Origin: Pseudoblastomonas marina
GTDB lineage: Bacteria > Pseudomonadota > Alphaproteobacteria > Sphingomonadales > Sphingomonadaceae
DNA length: 64,000 nt
Direction: 5' to 3'
NCBI RefSeq assembly: GCF_014641655.1
Contig: NZ_BMID01000001.1
Span: forward strand, 248,001-312,000
Part shown: positions 17,352-26,978 of the stretch, piece by piece
Numbering within the stretch: the first letter of the stretch is position 1
Layout of the letters: the number at the start of each line of letters is the position of its first letter
The notes under the pieces: model-generated
The model's input: only the letters and a program-made list of their open reading frames with translations
Told to the model about the DNA's origin: nothing
Databases searched by the model: none
Program-made: the position numbers and the translations under genes

Positions 17352-17603
17352 GCGCGCGACGATAGGCGCATGGCGGGCGTTTTCCTACTCGCAAGTGTCG
17401 CGCTATTCTCGCGGCATGGCACACGGCATCCGCCATGTCTTCGACGCGCGCGATCGGCGCGGGGATGTCGCTGCGCGCGCGCCGCGCTTTTTCTCTCCTG
17501 GACAGTGTAACACCCGGTCCATGGCTCGGTTTTCCGCGGCCTGCGGTTGCGAAATGGCGCTTTGGTGTTATGCAATGCCAATACACCAAGGGAGAGCCAT
17601 TGC

Positions 17604-18179
17604 ATGATCCATCGTACCCTCGCCGCCGCGCTCGCGCTGCTCGCCGCCACCCCGCTCGCCGCGCAGGATGCGCCCGCCGAAGCACCCGCCGCCATGCCGA
17701 CCGGCGAGGCCTTGAAGGCAGCGGTCGAGGCCAACGATGCGCGGCTGTTCTGGGGCTTCTTCGAAGGCTGCGACCCGGAACTGGTCGCCGACCTCGTCCA
17801 CCCGGACTTCCGCATGCTGCACGACCTCGTCGGCATGCCCTCCGCCAGCGGCGCGGAGATGGTCGCCGGCGCGACCCGCAATTGCGACGCGCGCAAGCCC
17901 GGCGGCGCCAACGAAGGCTATCGCAACCGCCGCCTGTTCGTGCCCGGTTCGCGCCGCATCCAGCAGCTCGGCGACTGGGGCGTGCTCGAAGAAGGGCACC
18001 ACACCTTCCACGAATGGCGCAGGGCGGCCAATGACGGTGCGGGCGGCTGGGTCCAGACCGGCGGCGGGCGCTATATCCACGTGTGGAAGTGGATGCCGGA
18101 GGAGGGCAGTTTCCGCCTGCTCGAAAGCCTGAGCCTCGATCACGGCCCCGCGCCCTCCTACCCGCCCGCGCTCGACTGA
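17604..18179 (+). CDS. Secreted NTF2/SnoaL-like (DUF4440-type) protein
   Basis: 191 residues with a signal peptide (cleavage after P-L-A-A-Q). The mature part resembles the nuclear-transport-factor-2 fold: a helical start (A-V-E-A-N-D-A-R-L-F-W-G-F-F-E-G), H-P-D-F-R-M-L-H as the first strand, and W-Q/H-x-W-x-x-x-G-x-F-R-L-L-E-S at the C-terminus. Such folds bind small hydrophobic ligands or act as isomerases; the substrate is unknown. GGGAGAG precedes the ATG. Confidence 0.65.
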   Translation: MIHRTLAAALALLAATPLAAQDAPAEAPAAMPTGEALKAAVEANDARLFWGFFEGCDPELVADLVHPDFRMLHDLVGMPSASGAEMVAGATRNCDARKPGGANEGYRNRRLFVPGSRRIQQLGDWGVLEEGHHTFHEWRRAANDGAGGWVQTGGGRYIHVWKWMPEEGSFRLLESLSLDHGPAPSYPPALD

Positions 18180-18260
18180 CCCGGGCAAGGCCAGGGGGGG
18201 AAATCGGAACGGGCACAGCGGCGATCGGTTGGTCACACGGAAACAACAGGGAGAAGACCC

Positions 18261-18563
18261 ATGACCGACGTCGAAGACATTGAAACGAAGAACCGCTTCC
18301 CCTGGCTGCTGGTCCTCGCCGCGCTGGCGGTGCTGGCGCTGATCTGGTGGCTCACCGCGGGCGATACCGACACCGAGCTGAGCGAAGAGCAGATCGAGAC
18401 CGCGCAGGAGATCACGCCCGACGAGCTCGAGGCCGACACGGTCGATGCGACCAATCTCGAAGAAGCGACCCCGCCCGATGTCGTGGTCGAAGCCGAGGAG
18501 CCCTTCGACGGGGACGCGACGATCGCCGAACCGGTGGACGAAGCGCTAGAGCGAGAGGAATAG
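18261..18563 (+). CDS. Single-pass membrane protein with acidic tail
   Basis: 100 residues: a short cytoplasmic head, one membrane helix (about 14-32, ending W-W-L), then a Glu/Asp-rich tail with no hydrophobic core. GGGAGAAG precedes the ATG. Its last 18 bp overlap the 3' end of the convergent nucleoside transporter gene. No family recognised. Confidence 0.65.
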   Translation: MTDVEDIETKNRFPWLLVLAALAVLALIWWLTAGDTDTELSEEQIETAQEITPDELEADTVDATNLEEATPPDVVVEAEEPFDGDATIAEPVDEALEREE

Positions 18564-19865
18564 TCCGGCGAGCGCCGCGCTCATCAGGTTCGACAGCGAA
18601 CCCGCGATGAGCGCGCGCACGCCAAGCTTGGCGATCATCGGGCGCTGGTTGGGCGCGAGGCCGCCGGTCACCGCCATCTGGATCGCGATCGACGAGAAGT
18701 TGGCGAAGCCGCACAGCGCGAAGGTGACCACCGCGATCGTGCGCTCGGAGAGTCCGCTGGCATCGGAGGCCGCCGCTGCGCCGAGATCGATGAAGGCGAC
18801 GAATTCGTTGAGCACGACCTTGGTGCCGAAATAGCCGCCCGCCTGCACCGCCTCGGCCCAGTCGGGCGTCGCGAGCAGGTAGAAGAACGGCGCGAAGATG
18901 TAGCCGACGATCTGCTGGAAGGTCAGGTCGCCGTAACCGAACCAGCCGCCGATCCCGCCGAGCAACCCGTTGGCGAGCGCGATCAGCGCGACGAACGAGA
19001 GCACCATCGCGCCGACTGCGACCGCGAGCTTGACGCCGGTCTGCGCGCCCTGCGCGGCGGCCATGATCAGGTTGGCGGGCTTCTCGTCGTCGTGGTCGAC
19101 CGCGACCGGCTCGTCGATCTCCTCGCGGTTCAATGCGGCGGCGGCGAGGCTGGGCGGGGCCTCATCCGCCTCGACCGGCTCGGCCCCGTCCTGCACCGCG
19201 GGAAGCGCGACCGGATCGGGCATGATCATCTTGGCCATCAGGATCCCGCCCGGCGCGCTCATGAAGGCGGCGGCGACGAGATAGTCGATGCGGATGCCCA
19301 TGCTGGCATAGGCGGCGAGGATCGTGCCCGCGACGCCGGCCATGCCCACGCTCATCACGCAGAACAGCTGGCTCGGCGTGAGGCTGGCCAGATAGGGGCG
19401 GATCACCAGCGGGCTTTCGGACTGGCCGACGAAGATGTTCGAGGCGGCGCACAGGCTCTCCACCTTGGAGATGCCGGTGACCTTCTCGAGCCCGCCGCCG
19501 ATCCACTTGATCACCAGCTGCATGATGCCGAGGTAGTACAGGATCGCGATCAGCGAGGCGAAGAAGATGATCACCGGCAGCGCCGCGATCGCGAAGCTGT
19601 TGCCGCCGATCTCGGGCGAGGCGAGCGGGCCGAAGATGAACTGCACGCCGGCGCCGGCATAGCCGAGCAGGTTCTCGACCCCCTTCGCCGCGCCCTGGAG
19701 GAGACGATTGCCGAGCGGCACGTAGAGCACAAGCGCCGCGAACCCGGCCTGCAGCAGGAAGGCCGCGCCGACCACGCGCAGGCGGATCGATTTGCGGTCC
19801 TTCGACAGCAGGAAGGCGAGCGCGAAGATCATCACGATCCCCAGCAGGCTGTAGACGATGGACAT
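18546..19865 (-). CDS. CNT-family nucleoside transporter (NupC)
   Basis: A 439-residue concentrative nucleoside carrier coupling uptake to H+ or Na+. Family motifs are seen: G-Q-S-E-S-P-L-V-I-R-P (substrate-binding helix), G-T-I-L-A-A-Y, S-A-P-G-G-I and V-V-L-N-E-F-V-A-F. An extra ~60-residue acidic loop (E-P-V-E-A-D-E-A-P...D-H-D-D-E-K) between helices is longer than in E. coli NupC. The ATG at 19865 is used; the open frame upstream is not membrane-like. It is divergent from the queuosine transporter gene. Confidence 0.9.
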   Translation of the reverse strand: MSIVYSLLGIVMIFALAFLLSKDRKSIRLRVVGAAFLLQAGFAALVLYVPLGNRLLQGAAKGVENLLGYAGAGVQFIFGPLASPEIGGNSFAIAALPVIIFFASLIAILYYLGIMQLVIKWIGGGLEKVTGISKVESLCAASNIFVGQSESPLVIRPYLASLTPSQLFCVMSVGMAGVAGTILAAYASMGIRIDYLVAAAFMSAPGGILMAKMIMPDPVALPAVQDGAEPVEADEAPPSLAAAALNREEIDEPVAVDHDDEKPANLIMAAAQGAQTGVKLAVAVGAMVLSFVALIALANGLLGGIGGWFGYGDLTFQQIVGYIFAPFFYLLATPDWAEAVQAGGYFGTKVVLNEFVAFIDLGAAAASDASGLSERTIAVVTFALCGFANFSSIAIQMAVTGGLAPNQRPMIAKLGVRALIAGSLSNLMSAALAGLFLSL

Positions 19866-19998
19866 GGGTTCGGGGCTCCCCCTCAGAAGCGGCGTGCGTG
19901 TGGCGGACCGCTCTAGCGATGCATCGATGCAATGGCGAGCGTGGACGAGGGCATTTGTCACACTTTCCCGAGCGCGCGCCCTGCGCTATCGCCCCGCC

Positions 19999-20667
19999 AT
20001 GGAACAGAACTCGACGATTGCCGCGCCTGCCACCCACCGTTCGCTCTTCGTGTTCTCGCTGATCTATGGCGGGATGACGGTGCTGGCGGGCTTCCTCGCC
20101 TACAAGCAATTCGCGATCGGCCCGCTGGCAGTCGAATCGGGCATCCTTGCCTTCCTCCTGCTGGTGGTGATCTCGAGCGCGATTTCCCAATTGCACGGCG
20201 AAAAGACCGCCAACCGGCTGGTGCTGTGGGGCTTCGTCCCGCTCGCGATCTCGATCGTGCTGATCGGACTGGTGCTGGCGCTGCCGGCCTCGCCCGACAT
20301 GCCGGCGGACAATCTCGCCGCGTTCGAGAAGATCAATTCGCAGACCCCGCGGATCATGATTGCGGGACCGATCGCCTACGGCGTTTCGCTGCTGCTCAAC
20401 GTCTACCTGTTCAACCGCCTGAGGGTGGGCAAGGGCGATGGTGCCGGTGCAGGGTCGATCATGGTGCGCGGCGCGATCGCCTCGGCGCTCAGCCAGGCGA
20501 TCGACACGCTGATCTTCATCAGCGTGGCCTTCTACGGCGAATTCCCGATCACCGACCTGATTCTCGGCCAGATGCTCGCCAAGGTCGTGCTCAGCCTCGT
20601 GCTGGTGCCGTTCCTGATCCAGTTCGCGGTCGGCTGGGGCCGCGCGCTCGACAAGAACCCCGCATGA
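19999..20667 (+). CDS. Queuosine precursor transporter (YhhQ/VUT family)
   Basis: A 222-residue membrane protein with about six helices. The last third carries the family hallmark [16 protein letters not shown] with G-Q-M-L-A-K nearby. YhhQ proteins import preQ0/preQ1 for tRNA queuosine. The stop overlaps the argB ATG (ATGA), so the two are translationally coupled although functionally unrelated. Confidence 0.88.
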   Translation: MEQNSTIAAPATHRSLFVFSLIYGGMTVLAGFLAYKQFAIGPLAVESGILAFLLLVVISSAISQLHGEKTANRLVLWGFVPLAISIVLIGLVLALPASPDMPADNLAAFEKINSQTPRIMIAGPIAYGVSLLLNVYLFNRLRVGKGDGAGAGSIMVRGAIASALSQAIDTLIFISVAFYGEFPITDLILGQMLAKVVLSLVLVPFLIQFAVGWGRALDKNPA

Positions 20668-21578
20668 CCGGGCAGGCGACCGACCTGGGGCCCGACGGAG
20701 CGCAGGCCAAGGCCGCGACGCTGATGGAGGCGCTGCCCTATCTGCAGCGCTATGCCGGGCGCACCTTCGTGGTGAAATATGGCGGCCACGCGATGGGCGA
20801 CGAGGATGCAGCTTCCGCCTTTGCGCGCGACGTCGTGCTGTTGAAGCAGGTCGGGATCGATCCGGTGGTCGTCCATGGCGGCGGGCCGCAGATCGGCGCG
20901 ATGCTCGAGCGGCTCGGGCACGAGAGCGAGTTCGTCGACGGGCTGCGCGTCACCGACGAGACCACTGCGGAGATCGCCGAGATGGTGCTCTCGGGCGCGA
21001 TCAACAAATCGATCGTCGCGCGAATCCAGGATGCCGGGGGCAAGGCGATCGGCCTGTCGGGCAAGGACGGGCGGCTGGTCCAGGCGAAGAAGCTCGAGCG
21101 CACGAAGCGCGACCCCGACAGCAATATCGAACGGGTCGTCGACCTGGGCTTCGTGGGCGAGCCCGAGACGGTCGATACCGCGGTGATCCGGACCGCGCGC
21201 GATGCGGGGATGATCCCGGTGATCGCGCCGGTCGCGTCGGGTGCCGACGGCAAGACCTACAACATCAACGCCGACACGATGGCGGGCGCGATCGCGGGTG
21301 CGCTGGGCGCCGCGCGACTGCTGCTGCTGACCGACGTGACCGGGGTGAAGGATGCCCACGGCGAACTCGTGCCCGAACTATCGCCCGCCGATATCGAGCG
21401 GCTCACCGCCGAAGGGACCATCACCGGCGGGATGATTCCCAAGCTCGAGACCTGCACCGCTGCGCTCGACGCCGGGTGCGAGGCCGCGGTGATCCTCGAC
21501 GGGCGTGTGCGCCACGCGATGCTGCTCGAATTCTTCACCGCCAGCGGCGCGGGCACGCTGGTGCGGTCGCAAGGCTAG
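20664..21578 (+). CDS. argB: Acetylglutamate kinase
   Basis: A 304-residue amino-acid kinase phosphorylating N-acetylglutamate in arginine synthesis. Seen are [10 protein letters not shown] near the N-terminus (phosphate-binding Lys), V-V-H-G-G-G-P-Q-I, the N-I-N-A-D-T-M-A-G nucleotide region, L-L-L-L-T-D-V-x-G-V and the G-G-M-I-P-K-L segment. The N-terminal helix of about 25 residues before the kinase fold is typical of the hexameric arginine-sensitive enzymes. Start overlaps the upstream stop by 4 nt. Confidence 0.96.
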   Translation: MTGQATDLGPDGAQAKAATLMEALPYLQRYAGRTFVVKYGGHAMGDEDAASAFARDVVLLKQVGIDPVVVHGGGPQIGAMLERLGHESEFVDGLRVTDETTAEIAEMVLSGAINKSIVARIQDAGGKAIGLSGKDGRLVQAKKLERTKRDPDSNIERVVDLGFVGEPETVDTAVIRTARDAGMIPVIAPVASGADGKTYNINADTMAGAIAGALGAARLLLLTDVTGVKDAHGELVPELSPADIERLTAEGTITGGMIPKLETCTAALDAGCEAAVILDGRVRHAMLLEFFTASGAGTLVRSQG

Positions 21579-21649
21579 ACGGGGTGGCGTCGGGCGTGTC
21601 GCACGACTAAGACAGGCCCCACACCTTCAAGCAAATCGGAAATTGACGC

Positions 21650-21946
21650 ATGGAAGCCCTCGTTGCCATTTACCAGATCGTCGACATGCTCGCGACGATC
21701 TTCATCTGGCTGATCATCATCCAGTTCGTGATCGGCCTGCTGTTCGCGTTCAATGTGATCAATTCGTCGAACCAGTTCCTCGCCAGCTTCTACACCTCGA
21801 TCAACAATTTCCTCGAACCGGTGCTCGGCCCGATCCGGCGGCGCCTGCCCGAAACGGGCGGGATCGATTTCTCCCCGCTGGTGGTGATCATCGGGTTGCA
21901 GGTCCTGCTGATCGTGCTCGCCGCCGTGCTCAGGAGCGCAACTTGA
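21650..21946 (+). CDS. YggT family membrane protein
   Basis: A 98-residue protein with two hydrophobic hairpins around a conserved loop ([14 protein letters not shown] followed by I-D-F-S-P-L-V), the YggT signature. The family has been linked to osmotic stress or FtsZ/photosystem assembly in different bacteria. Its stop overlaps the TTG start of folD by 4 nt. Confidence 0.9.
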   Translation: MEALVAIYQIVDMLATIFIWLIIIQFVIGLLFAFNVINSSNQFLASFYTSINNFLEPVLGPIRRRLPETGGIDFSPLVVIIGLQVLLIVLAAVLRSAT

Positions 21947-22836
21947 CCGAGAAGCGCATCGACGGGAAAGCCTTTGCCGCGCGCCTGCGCGAACGGATCG
22001 GCGAACGCGCGGCCGAATTCGCCGCGAAGGCGGGCCGCAAGCCCGGCCTCGCGGTGGTGCTGGTCGGCGAGGACCCGGCGAGCCATGTCTATGTTCGCAA
22101 CAAGCACAAGGCGACCGTCGAGGCGGGAATGGAAAGCTTCGAGCACCGCCTGCCCGCCGAGACTTCGCAAGACGCGCTGCTCGATCTCGTCGAACAGCTC
22201 AATCTCGACGACAAGGTCGATGGTATCCTCGTGCAATTGCCACTGCCCGACCATCTCGACGAACAGTCGGTGATCGCCGCGATCGCGCCCGACAAGGACG
22301 TCGACGGCTTCCACGTCGTCAATGCCGGAAGGCTCGCGACGGGCGGCGAGGGCTTCGTGCCCTGCACGCCCTATGGTTGCATCATGCTCCTCAAGGATCG
22401 CCTCGGCGATTTGTCGGGCAAGGACGCGGTGGTGATTGGGCGCAGCAATATCGTCGGCAAGCCGATGGCGCAGCTGCTGCTCAACGAAAACGCCACCGTC
22501 ACCATTGCCCACAGCCGTACCAAGGACCTGCCCGAAGTCGTTCGCCGCGCCGATATCGTCGTCGCCGCGGTGGGCCGCGCCGAGATGGTCAAGGGCGACT
22601 GGATCAAGCCGGGCGCGGTGGTGATCGACGTCGGGATCAACCGGATCGAACGCGGCGAGGGCGAGAAGGCCAGGCTGGTCGGCGATGTCGATTATGCCGG
22701 TGCCGAAGAGAATGCTTCCGCGATCACGCCGGTGCCGGGCGGCGTCGGCCCGATGACGATCGCAGTCCTGCTGCGCAACACGCTGGTCGCCGCGCATCGG
22801 CGCGAGGGACTCGCGTTCGAGGAAGCGGGCCTGTGA
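21943..22836 (+). CDS. folD: Bifunctional methylenetetrahydrofolate dehydrogenase/cyclohydrolase
   Basis: A 297-residue cytosolic enzyme interconverting 5,10-methylene- and 10-formyl-tetrahydrofolate with NADP. Motifs are Y-V-R-N-K-H-K (catalytic Lys), [17 protein letters not shown], the [13 protein letters not shown] loop and [10 protein letters not shown]. The start is a TTG at 21943 (TTGA overlap with yggT) with AGGAG 6 bases upstream. The stop overlaps the GTG of the next gene, making a tight four-gene run. Confidence 0.95.
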   Translation: MTEKRIDGKAFAARLRERIGERAAEFAAKAGRKPGLAVVLVGEDPASHVYVRNKHKATVEAGMESFEHRLPAETSQDALLDLVEQLNLDDKVDGILVQLPLPDHLDEQSVIAAIAPDKDVDGFHVVNAGRLATGGEGFVPCTPYGCIMLLKDRLGDLSGKDAVVIGRSNIVGKPMAQLLLNENATVTIAHSRTKDLPEVVRRADIVVAAVGRAEMVKGDWIKPGAVVIDVGINRIERGEGEKARLVGDVDYAGAEENASAITPVPGGVGPMTIAVLLRNTLVAAHRREGLAFEEAGL

Positions 22837-23639
22837 GGGGCGGAAGCGCCGTCGCCGCACTCGCGACCCTGACGCTCGCGGCATGCACGATGGGGCCGGA
22901 CTACAAGAACATGCCCGGATACGGCCAGGGCTCGGGCGAGCGGATCGACGGCTCGCGGCTGGGCGGCTACGCCAATCCGTCCGAAGTCGCGGCCACCGAT
23001 ATCGCCTTCTCGCGCGCCGCGCGCGACGAGGGGCAGTGGACCGCGTTCCGCCGCTTTGCCGCCGATGGCGCGGTGATCCATGGCCGCAACGGCCCGATCG
23101 ATGCCGATCCGTGGCTTGCCGCACAGGACGATCCGCCTGCGCCGGTGCAATGGACCCCGACCGCCGTGTGGTCGAGCTGCGACGGTTCGGTGGCGGTAAC
23201 GCAGGGCAAGTTCGCCGAGCCCGAAGGCCAGTGGGGTTATTACGTCACCGTGTGGGAGCGCCAGCGCGACGGTCGCTATCGCTGGGTCTACGACATGGGT
23301 GCCCCCGACGACCAGTTGACCGCCGCCGAGAATGCGCGCCGCGACAGCACGCCGACCGGCGAGAACGCGATCGTCATCCGCGCGATCGAGGCGATCGAAG
23401 GCCGGGTGGCGGATTGTCCGAGTGCGAGTGCTCTCCCCGATCCTCGGCCACCCCTCGTTCCGGTTGATTTGGCAGCCGAGGGCCAGAATTCCTCGAGAGA
23501 TCGAACGCTCGCATGGAACTGGAGCCAGCTGAACACCGGTCGTCGGCTCTTCGATGTCCGTCTGTTCAAGGATGGTAAGTTCGAAACCGTTTTCGGCTTC
23601 GAAGTCGACCCAGACGGAAAGCACGTGCCCGACCAATGA
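22833..23639 (+). CDS. Predicted lipoprotein, unknown
   Basis: 268 residues starting at a GTG that overlaps the folD stop (GTGA). This start gives a clean lipoprotein signal ending L-A-A-C (Cys18), which later starts would lose. The mature domain has [19 protein letters not shown] and Y-Y-V-T-V-W-E-R-Q-x-D-G-R-Y-R-W, like SnoaL/NTF2-related lipoproteins, followed by a ~70-residue tail. It lies between folD and marC with 4-nt overlaps on both sides. Confidence 0.75.
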   Translation: MRGGSAVAALATLTLAACTMGPDYKNMPGYGQGSGERIDGSRLGGYANPSEVAATDIAFSRAARDEGQWTAFRRFAADGAVIHGRNGPIDADPWLAAQDDPPAPVQWTPTAVWSSCDGSVAVTQGKFAEPEGQWGYYVTVWERQRDGRYRWVYDMGAPDDQLTAAENARRDSTPTGENAIVIRAIEAIEGRVADCPSASALPDPRPPLVPVDLAAEGQNSSRDRTLAWNWSQLNTGRRLFDVRLFKDGKFETVFGFEVDPDGKHVPDQ

Positions 23640-24259
23640 TCGAACTCTTCGTCTCCGCCTTCATCACGCTGTTCGTGGTCATCGACCCGCCCGGCTGCGC
23701 GCCGATCTATGCCGGGCTGACCAAGGGCGCGACCCCGGGTCAGGCGCGCGCGATGGCGATTCGCGCCTGCCTGATCGCGGCGGTGATCCTGCTGATCTTC
23801 GCGATGTTCGGCGAGGACCTCCTCGGTGCGCTTCACATCGAGCTCGACAGTTTCCGCATAGCGGGCGGGCTGATGCTGTTCTTCATTGCCTTCGAGATGG
23901 TGTTCGAGAAGCGCACCCAGCGGCGGGAAGAACGTGCCGAGAAGGTCGCCGCCACGCCCGAAGTCGAGGACGTCTCGGTCTTCCCGATGGCGATGCCGAT
24001 GCTCGCCGGTCCCGGCGCGATCGCGGCGATCATGCTGCTGATGAACGAGGCCGAGACGATCGAGGAATCCGGCGTGGTGCTCGGCGCGCTGGCTGCGGTG
24101 CTGCTCATCACGATGATCGCGCTGATCGCCGCGCGCCCGCTGATCCGCTTGCTCGGCGACCGGGTCGAGGCGGTGATTACCCGCCTGCTCGGCGTGCTGC
24201 TCGCGGCATTGGCCGCGCAATACGTCATCGACGGCCTGCGCGGCGCGTTTGCGGTGTGA
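23636..24259 (+). CDS. MarC family integral membrane protein
   Basis: A 207-residue protein with six membrane helices. The first helix carries F-V-V-I-D-P-P-G and the fourth has P-M-L-A-G-P-G-A-I-A-A-I-M, both MarC hallmarks. Family function is unsettled (once thought to confer drug resistance). ATGA overlap with the lipoprotein gene upstream. Its stop abuts, without overlap, the stop of the convergent LON-domain gene at 24260. Confidence 0.9.
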   Translation: MIELFVSAFITLFVVIDPPGCAPIYAGLTKGATPGQARAMAIRACLIAAVILLIFAMFGEDLLGALHIELDSFRIAGGLMLFFIAFEMVFEKRTQRREERAEKVAATPEVEDVSVFPMAMPMLAGPGAIAAIMLLMNEAETIEESGVVLGALAAVLLITMIALIAARPLIRLLGDRVEAVITRLLGVLLAALAAQYVIDGLRGAFAV

Positions 24260-24874
24260 TTACTGCAGCGTGACGCGGCCTTCGTCGCCGTCACGCTTGC
24301 CGTAGAACTGCATCAGCTGGACGAGCAGCTCGCAGCGTGACGCGAGGTCGTCGGCCTCGAGCAGCGCCTGCTTGCTCGCATGGTCGAACGGCGCGATCTG
24401 GCTGACCCCGTCGATCAGCGTCTCGTCGTCGAGTTGCGAGACCGAGCCCCAGTCGACCGAATAGCCCTGCGCATCGGCAAAGCGCCGCGCCTCGCGCTCG
24501 AAATCGGCGCGCGCGATGGCGCTCAGCGTCTGGTGCGAAGGGTCTTCGATCAGCTCGCCCGTGACCTGCCGGTATTGGGTGGTGACGTCGAGTTCCTCGA
24601 CCACCGCGAAGCGCGACACGCCTTCGAGCACGATGTCGAAGCGGCCGTCCTGGGTCGTCTCGACATCGCCGATCCGCCCGATGCAGCCGACCTTGAACAG
24701 CGGCGAGCCTTCCTCTGGCCGTTCGGGCTGGATCATCCCGATCTGCCGGTTGCGGGCAAGCGCATCGGTCACCAGCGCGCGGTAGCGAGGCTCGAAGATG
24801 TGGAGCGGCAATTGCAGGCCGGGAAACAGGATCGCTCCCGGGAGCGGGAAGATCGAGATGCGCTGAGTGGCCAT
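24260..24874 (-). CDS. LON N-terminal (substrate-binding) domain protein
   Basis: A 204-residue stand-alone LON-SB domain without AAA+ or protease parts. It begins I-S-I-F-P-L-P-G-A-I-L-F-P-G and has L-H-I-F-E-P-R-Y-R-A-L-V, then G-R-I-G-D-V and a helical C-terminus. The ATG at 24874 is where homology starts. It lies 17 bp after the thioredoxin gene on the same strand; both could act in protein quality control. Confidence 0.9.
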   Translation of the reverse strand: MATQRISIFPLPGAILFPGLQLPLHIFEPRYRALVTDALARNRQIGMIQPERPEEGSPLFKVGCIGRIGDVETTQDGRFDIVLEGVSRFAVVEELDVTTQYRQVTGELIEDPSHQTLSAIARADFEREARRFADAQGYSVDWGSVSQLDDETLIDGVSQIAPFDHASKQALLEADDLASRCELLVQLMQFYGKRDGDEGRVTLQ

Positions 24875-24891
24875 GCCTGTTCGAACGGGGC

Positions 24892-25803
24892 CTATCCGAA
24901 CAGGATCAGCGAGAGCTGGCGGCGCTTGTCCGCTACCCACGGATCCTCGAGCCCGACCGCCTCGAAGATCTGCAGCAGCTTGGCCTTGGCCGCACCGTCG
25001 TTCCATTCGGGCTCGTCGCGCACGATAGAAAGCAGCGTGTCGGCCGCGGCATCGCGATCCCCGGCGGCGAACGCCTTTTCGGCGTAATCGAACTTCTCCT
25101 GCGCCCCGCCCGCTTCGGCCGCGCTGCGCGCCGCGTCGAGTTCGCCGCTGTCGACTTCCTCGCCCGCCAGCTCGATCGCGCTCCTGGCCTGCGTGATCGC
25201 CGGGTCTTCGGCGATCTCGAGCGGGACCGCGTCGAGCGCGACCTGCGCCTTGTCCTTAAGCCCGGCGAGCGCCAGCGCGCGGATCAACCCGCCCTGCGCC
25301 GCGGCGCTGTCGGGCTTCATCTCGACGATCTGCGCGAAGATACCCGCCGCGCGTTCGGCATCGCCGCTCGCCAGCACTTCCTCGCCCATCTCGACCAGCG
25401 GGCCGATATCCTGCTGCTGTTCGCCGCCCTGGGCGCCGTCGCCGATCGGCAATTGCGACAGGATCTGGTCGAGCGTCTGCTTCAGCTGCGATTCGCTGCG
25501 CGCCTTGGTCAGGTCCGCCACAGGCTGGCCCTGGAACATGGCGTAGATCGTCGGGATCGACTGGACCTGGAACTGGCTGGCGATGAACTTTTCCTGGTCG
25601 ACATCGACTTTCTTCAGCACCACGCCCTTGTCGGCATATTCGGCCGCGACCTTCTCCAGCATCGGGGCGATCGCCTTGCACGGCCCGCACCAGTCGGCGT
25701 AGAAATCGAGGATGACGAGGTTCGTCATCGAGGGTTCGACGACGTCTTTCTTGAAACGTTCGACGGCTTTCTGTTCGTCGAGATTGAGACCCATGCTGGC
25801 CAA
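24892..25803 (-). CDS. Thioredoxin-TPR co-chaperone (CnoX/YbbN type)
   Basis: 303 residues: an N-terminal thioredoxin domain with W-C-G-P-C and cis-Pro in S-I-P-T-I, then a helical tetratricopeptide-like C-terminal region of ~180 residues. CnoX passes oxidised clients to GroEL in other bacteria. Here the active site retains both cysteines, unlike E. coli CnoX (SxxC), suggesting redox activity. The TTG at 25803 has GGGGAAA at good spacing; the ATG three codons later lacks one, so TTG is preferred. Confidence 0.9.
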   Translation of the reverse strand: MASMGLNLDEQKAVERFKKDVVEPSMTNLVILDFYADWCGPCKAIAPMLEKVAAEYADKGVVLKKVDVDQEKFIASQFQVQSIPTIYAMFQGQPVADLTKARSESQLKQTLDQILSQLPIGDGAQGGEQQQDIGPLVEMGEEVLASGDAERAAGIFAQIVEMKPDSAAAQGGLIRALALAGLKDKAQVALDAVPLEIAEDPAITQARSAIELAGEEVDSGELDAARSAAEAGGAQEKFDYAEKAFAAGDRDAAADTLLSIVRDEPEWNDGAAKAKLLQIFEAVGLEDPWVADKRRQLSLILFG

Positions 25804-25988
25804 GGAATTTCCCCTGTTGGATTGGTGTGCGCCCTATTTGGCCATTCTCGCCCGTTTGTGAAGGGCGGGTTCGGTCACCTGCGACCGGCGGCGCGACAAA
25901 AGCGTCATTTTTGGGCTTGATAGGGTGCGGGACCGCTGCTAACTGCGCGCCTCCCACGACGGGCACGACCCGTCGATCCGATGGAATT

Positions 25989-26063
25989 GCGGGCGTAGCT
26001 CAGGGGTAGAGCACAACCTTGCCAAGGTTGGGGTCGGGCGTTCGAATCGCCTCGCCCGCTCCA
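25989..26063 (+). tRNA. tRNA-Gly (anticodon GCC)
   Basis: 75 nt with a perfect 7-bp acceptor stem (GCGGGCG/CGCCCGC), D-arm GCTC/GAGC, anticodon stem CAACC/GGTTG with loop TTGCCAA (anticodon at 26021-26023), T-loop TTCGAAT and an encoded CCA. Reads GGC and GGT codons. Confidence 0.97.
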
Positions 26064-26081
26064 TCGAACCTCCCGGAAAAT

Positions 26082-26978
26082 TCAGCCTTTCGCGTCGACC
26101 TGTTCGGCGACGTCGAGGATATGTGCGACGAATCCGTCGGGATCGTCCTCCTGGATGAAGTGCCCGCCCCTCAGCAGGCCGTGCGACTGGTCGCGCGCGC
26201 CGGGAACGCGGTCGATGAACCGGTTGTGCCCGCCGCGGGTGATCGGGTCCTTGTCCGAAAAGCAGCACCGGAACGGCTTGTCCCAGTGTTCGAGCACGCC
26301 CCAGGCGCGCTGCTGGTCGGGCACCGCGACGTTCTCGCCCATCGGGACGAGCGAGGGAAGCATGCGGGCGCCGGCCTTCGCCTTGCGCACCGGGAACGGC
26401 GCATCATAGGCCGCGACTTCGGCATCGCTGAGGGCCCGTCGGCTGGCGCGCTGGACGATTCCGCCGATCGGGAAAACCGGGCTCCACTTGGCGAATTTGC
26501 GCCATTTGACGAAGGCCCTGGGCGGGGTCTGCCCGGCGGGCAGGCCGCCATTCGAAAGCACGACAGCGGAAAAGCGGTCGGGTACTTCGGCTAGGACGCG
26601 CAGGCCGATCAGCGATCCCCAGTCCTGACAGACGAGGATCGCACCTTTCAGGTCGACCGCCTCGACCCATTCGCGCATCCACGCGACCATTGCGGCATAG
26701 GTGAAGTCGGAGCGCGAGAGCGGCTTGTCCGACCGACCGAAGCCCGGCAGGTCGGGTGCGAGCACGCGATAGCCGGCCTCGACCACCGGGCCGATCATCT
26801 TGCGGTAGAGATACGACCAACTCGGCTCACCGTGCATCATCAGCACAGGGCGCGCGGTTCGCGGACCCTCGTCCACATGGTGGATCCGGAGGCCCGAGGT
26901 CAATTCGGTGTAGTGGGGGGCGAAGGGCCAGTCGGGCAGGCCCTCGAAGCGATGGTCTGGCGTCCGGTAGGTCTTCAC
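26082..26978 (-). CDS. Haloalkane dehalogenase, HLD-I type
   Basis: A 298-residue alpha/beta hydrolase that should cleave carbon-halogen bonds of haloalkanes. The nucleophile is Asp119 followed by Trp120 (C-Q-D-W-G), which also serves as the first halide ligand; a cap-domain Trp165 could be the second. The acid is Asp244 (S-D-K-D-P) after strand 7, as in DhlA, and the base is His273 (G-G-H-F-I-Q-E-D). The oxyanion region H-G-E-P-S-W is intact. The GTG start overlaps the DoxX stop (GTGA), so they form an operon. Confidence 0.88.
   Translation of the reverse strand: MKTYRTPDHRFEGLPDWPFAPHYTELTSGLRIHHVDEGPRTARPVLMMHGEPSWSYLYRKMIGPVVEAGYRVLAPDLPGFGRSDKPLSRSDFTYAAMVAWMREWVEAVDLKGAILVCQDWGSLIGLRVLAEVPDRFSAVVLSNGGLPAGQTPPRAFVKWRKFAKWSPVFPIGGIVQRASRRALSDAEVAAYDAPFPVRKAKAGARMLPSLVPMGENVAVPDQQRAWGVLEHWDKPFRCCFSDKDPITRGGHNRFIDRVPGARDQSHGLLRGGHFIQEDDPDGFVAHILDVAEQVDAKG

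Noticed and set aside
16642-18246. 534-codon minus-strand frame across several genes
   Set aside because: It crosses the lipoprotein and NTF2-like genes in other frames and is Arg-rich.
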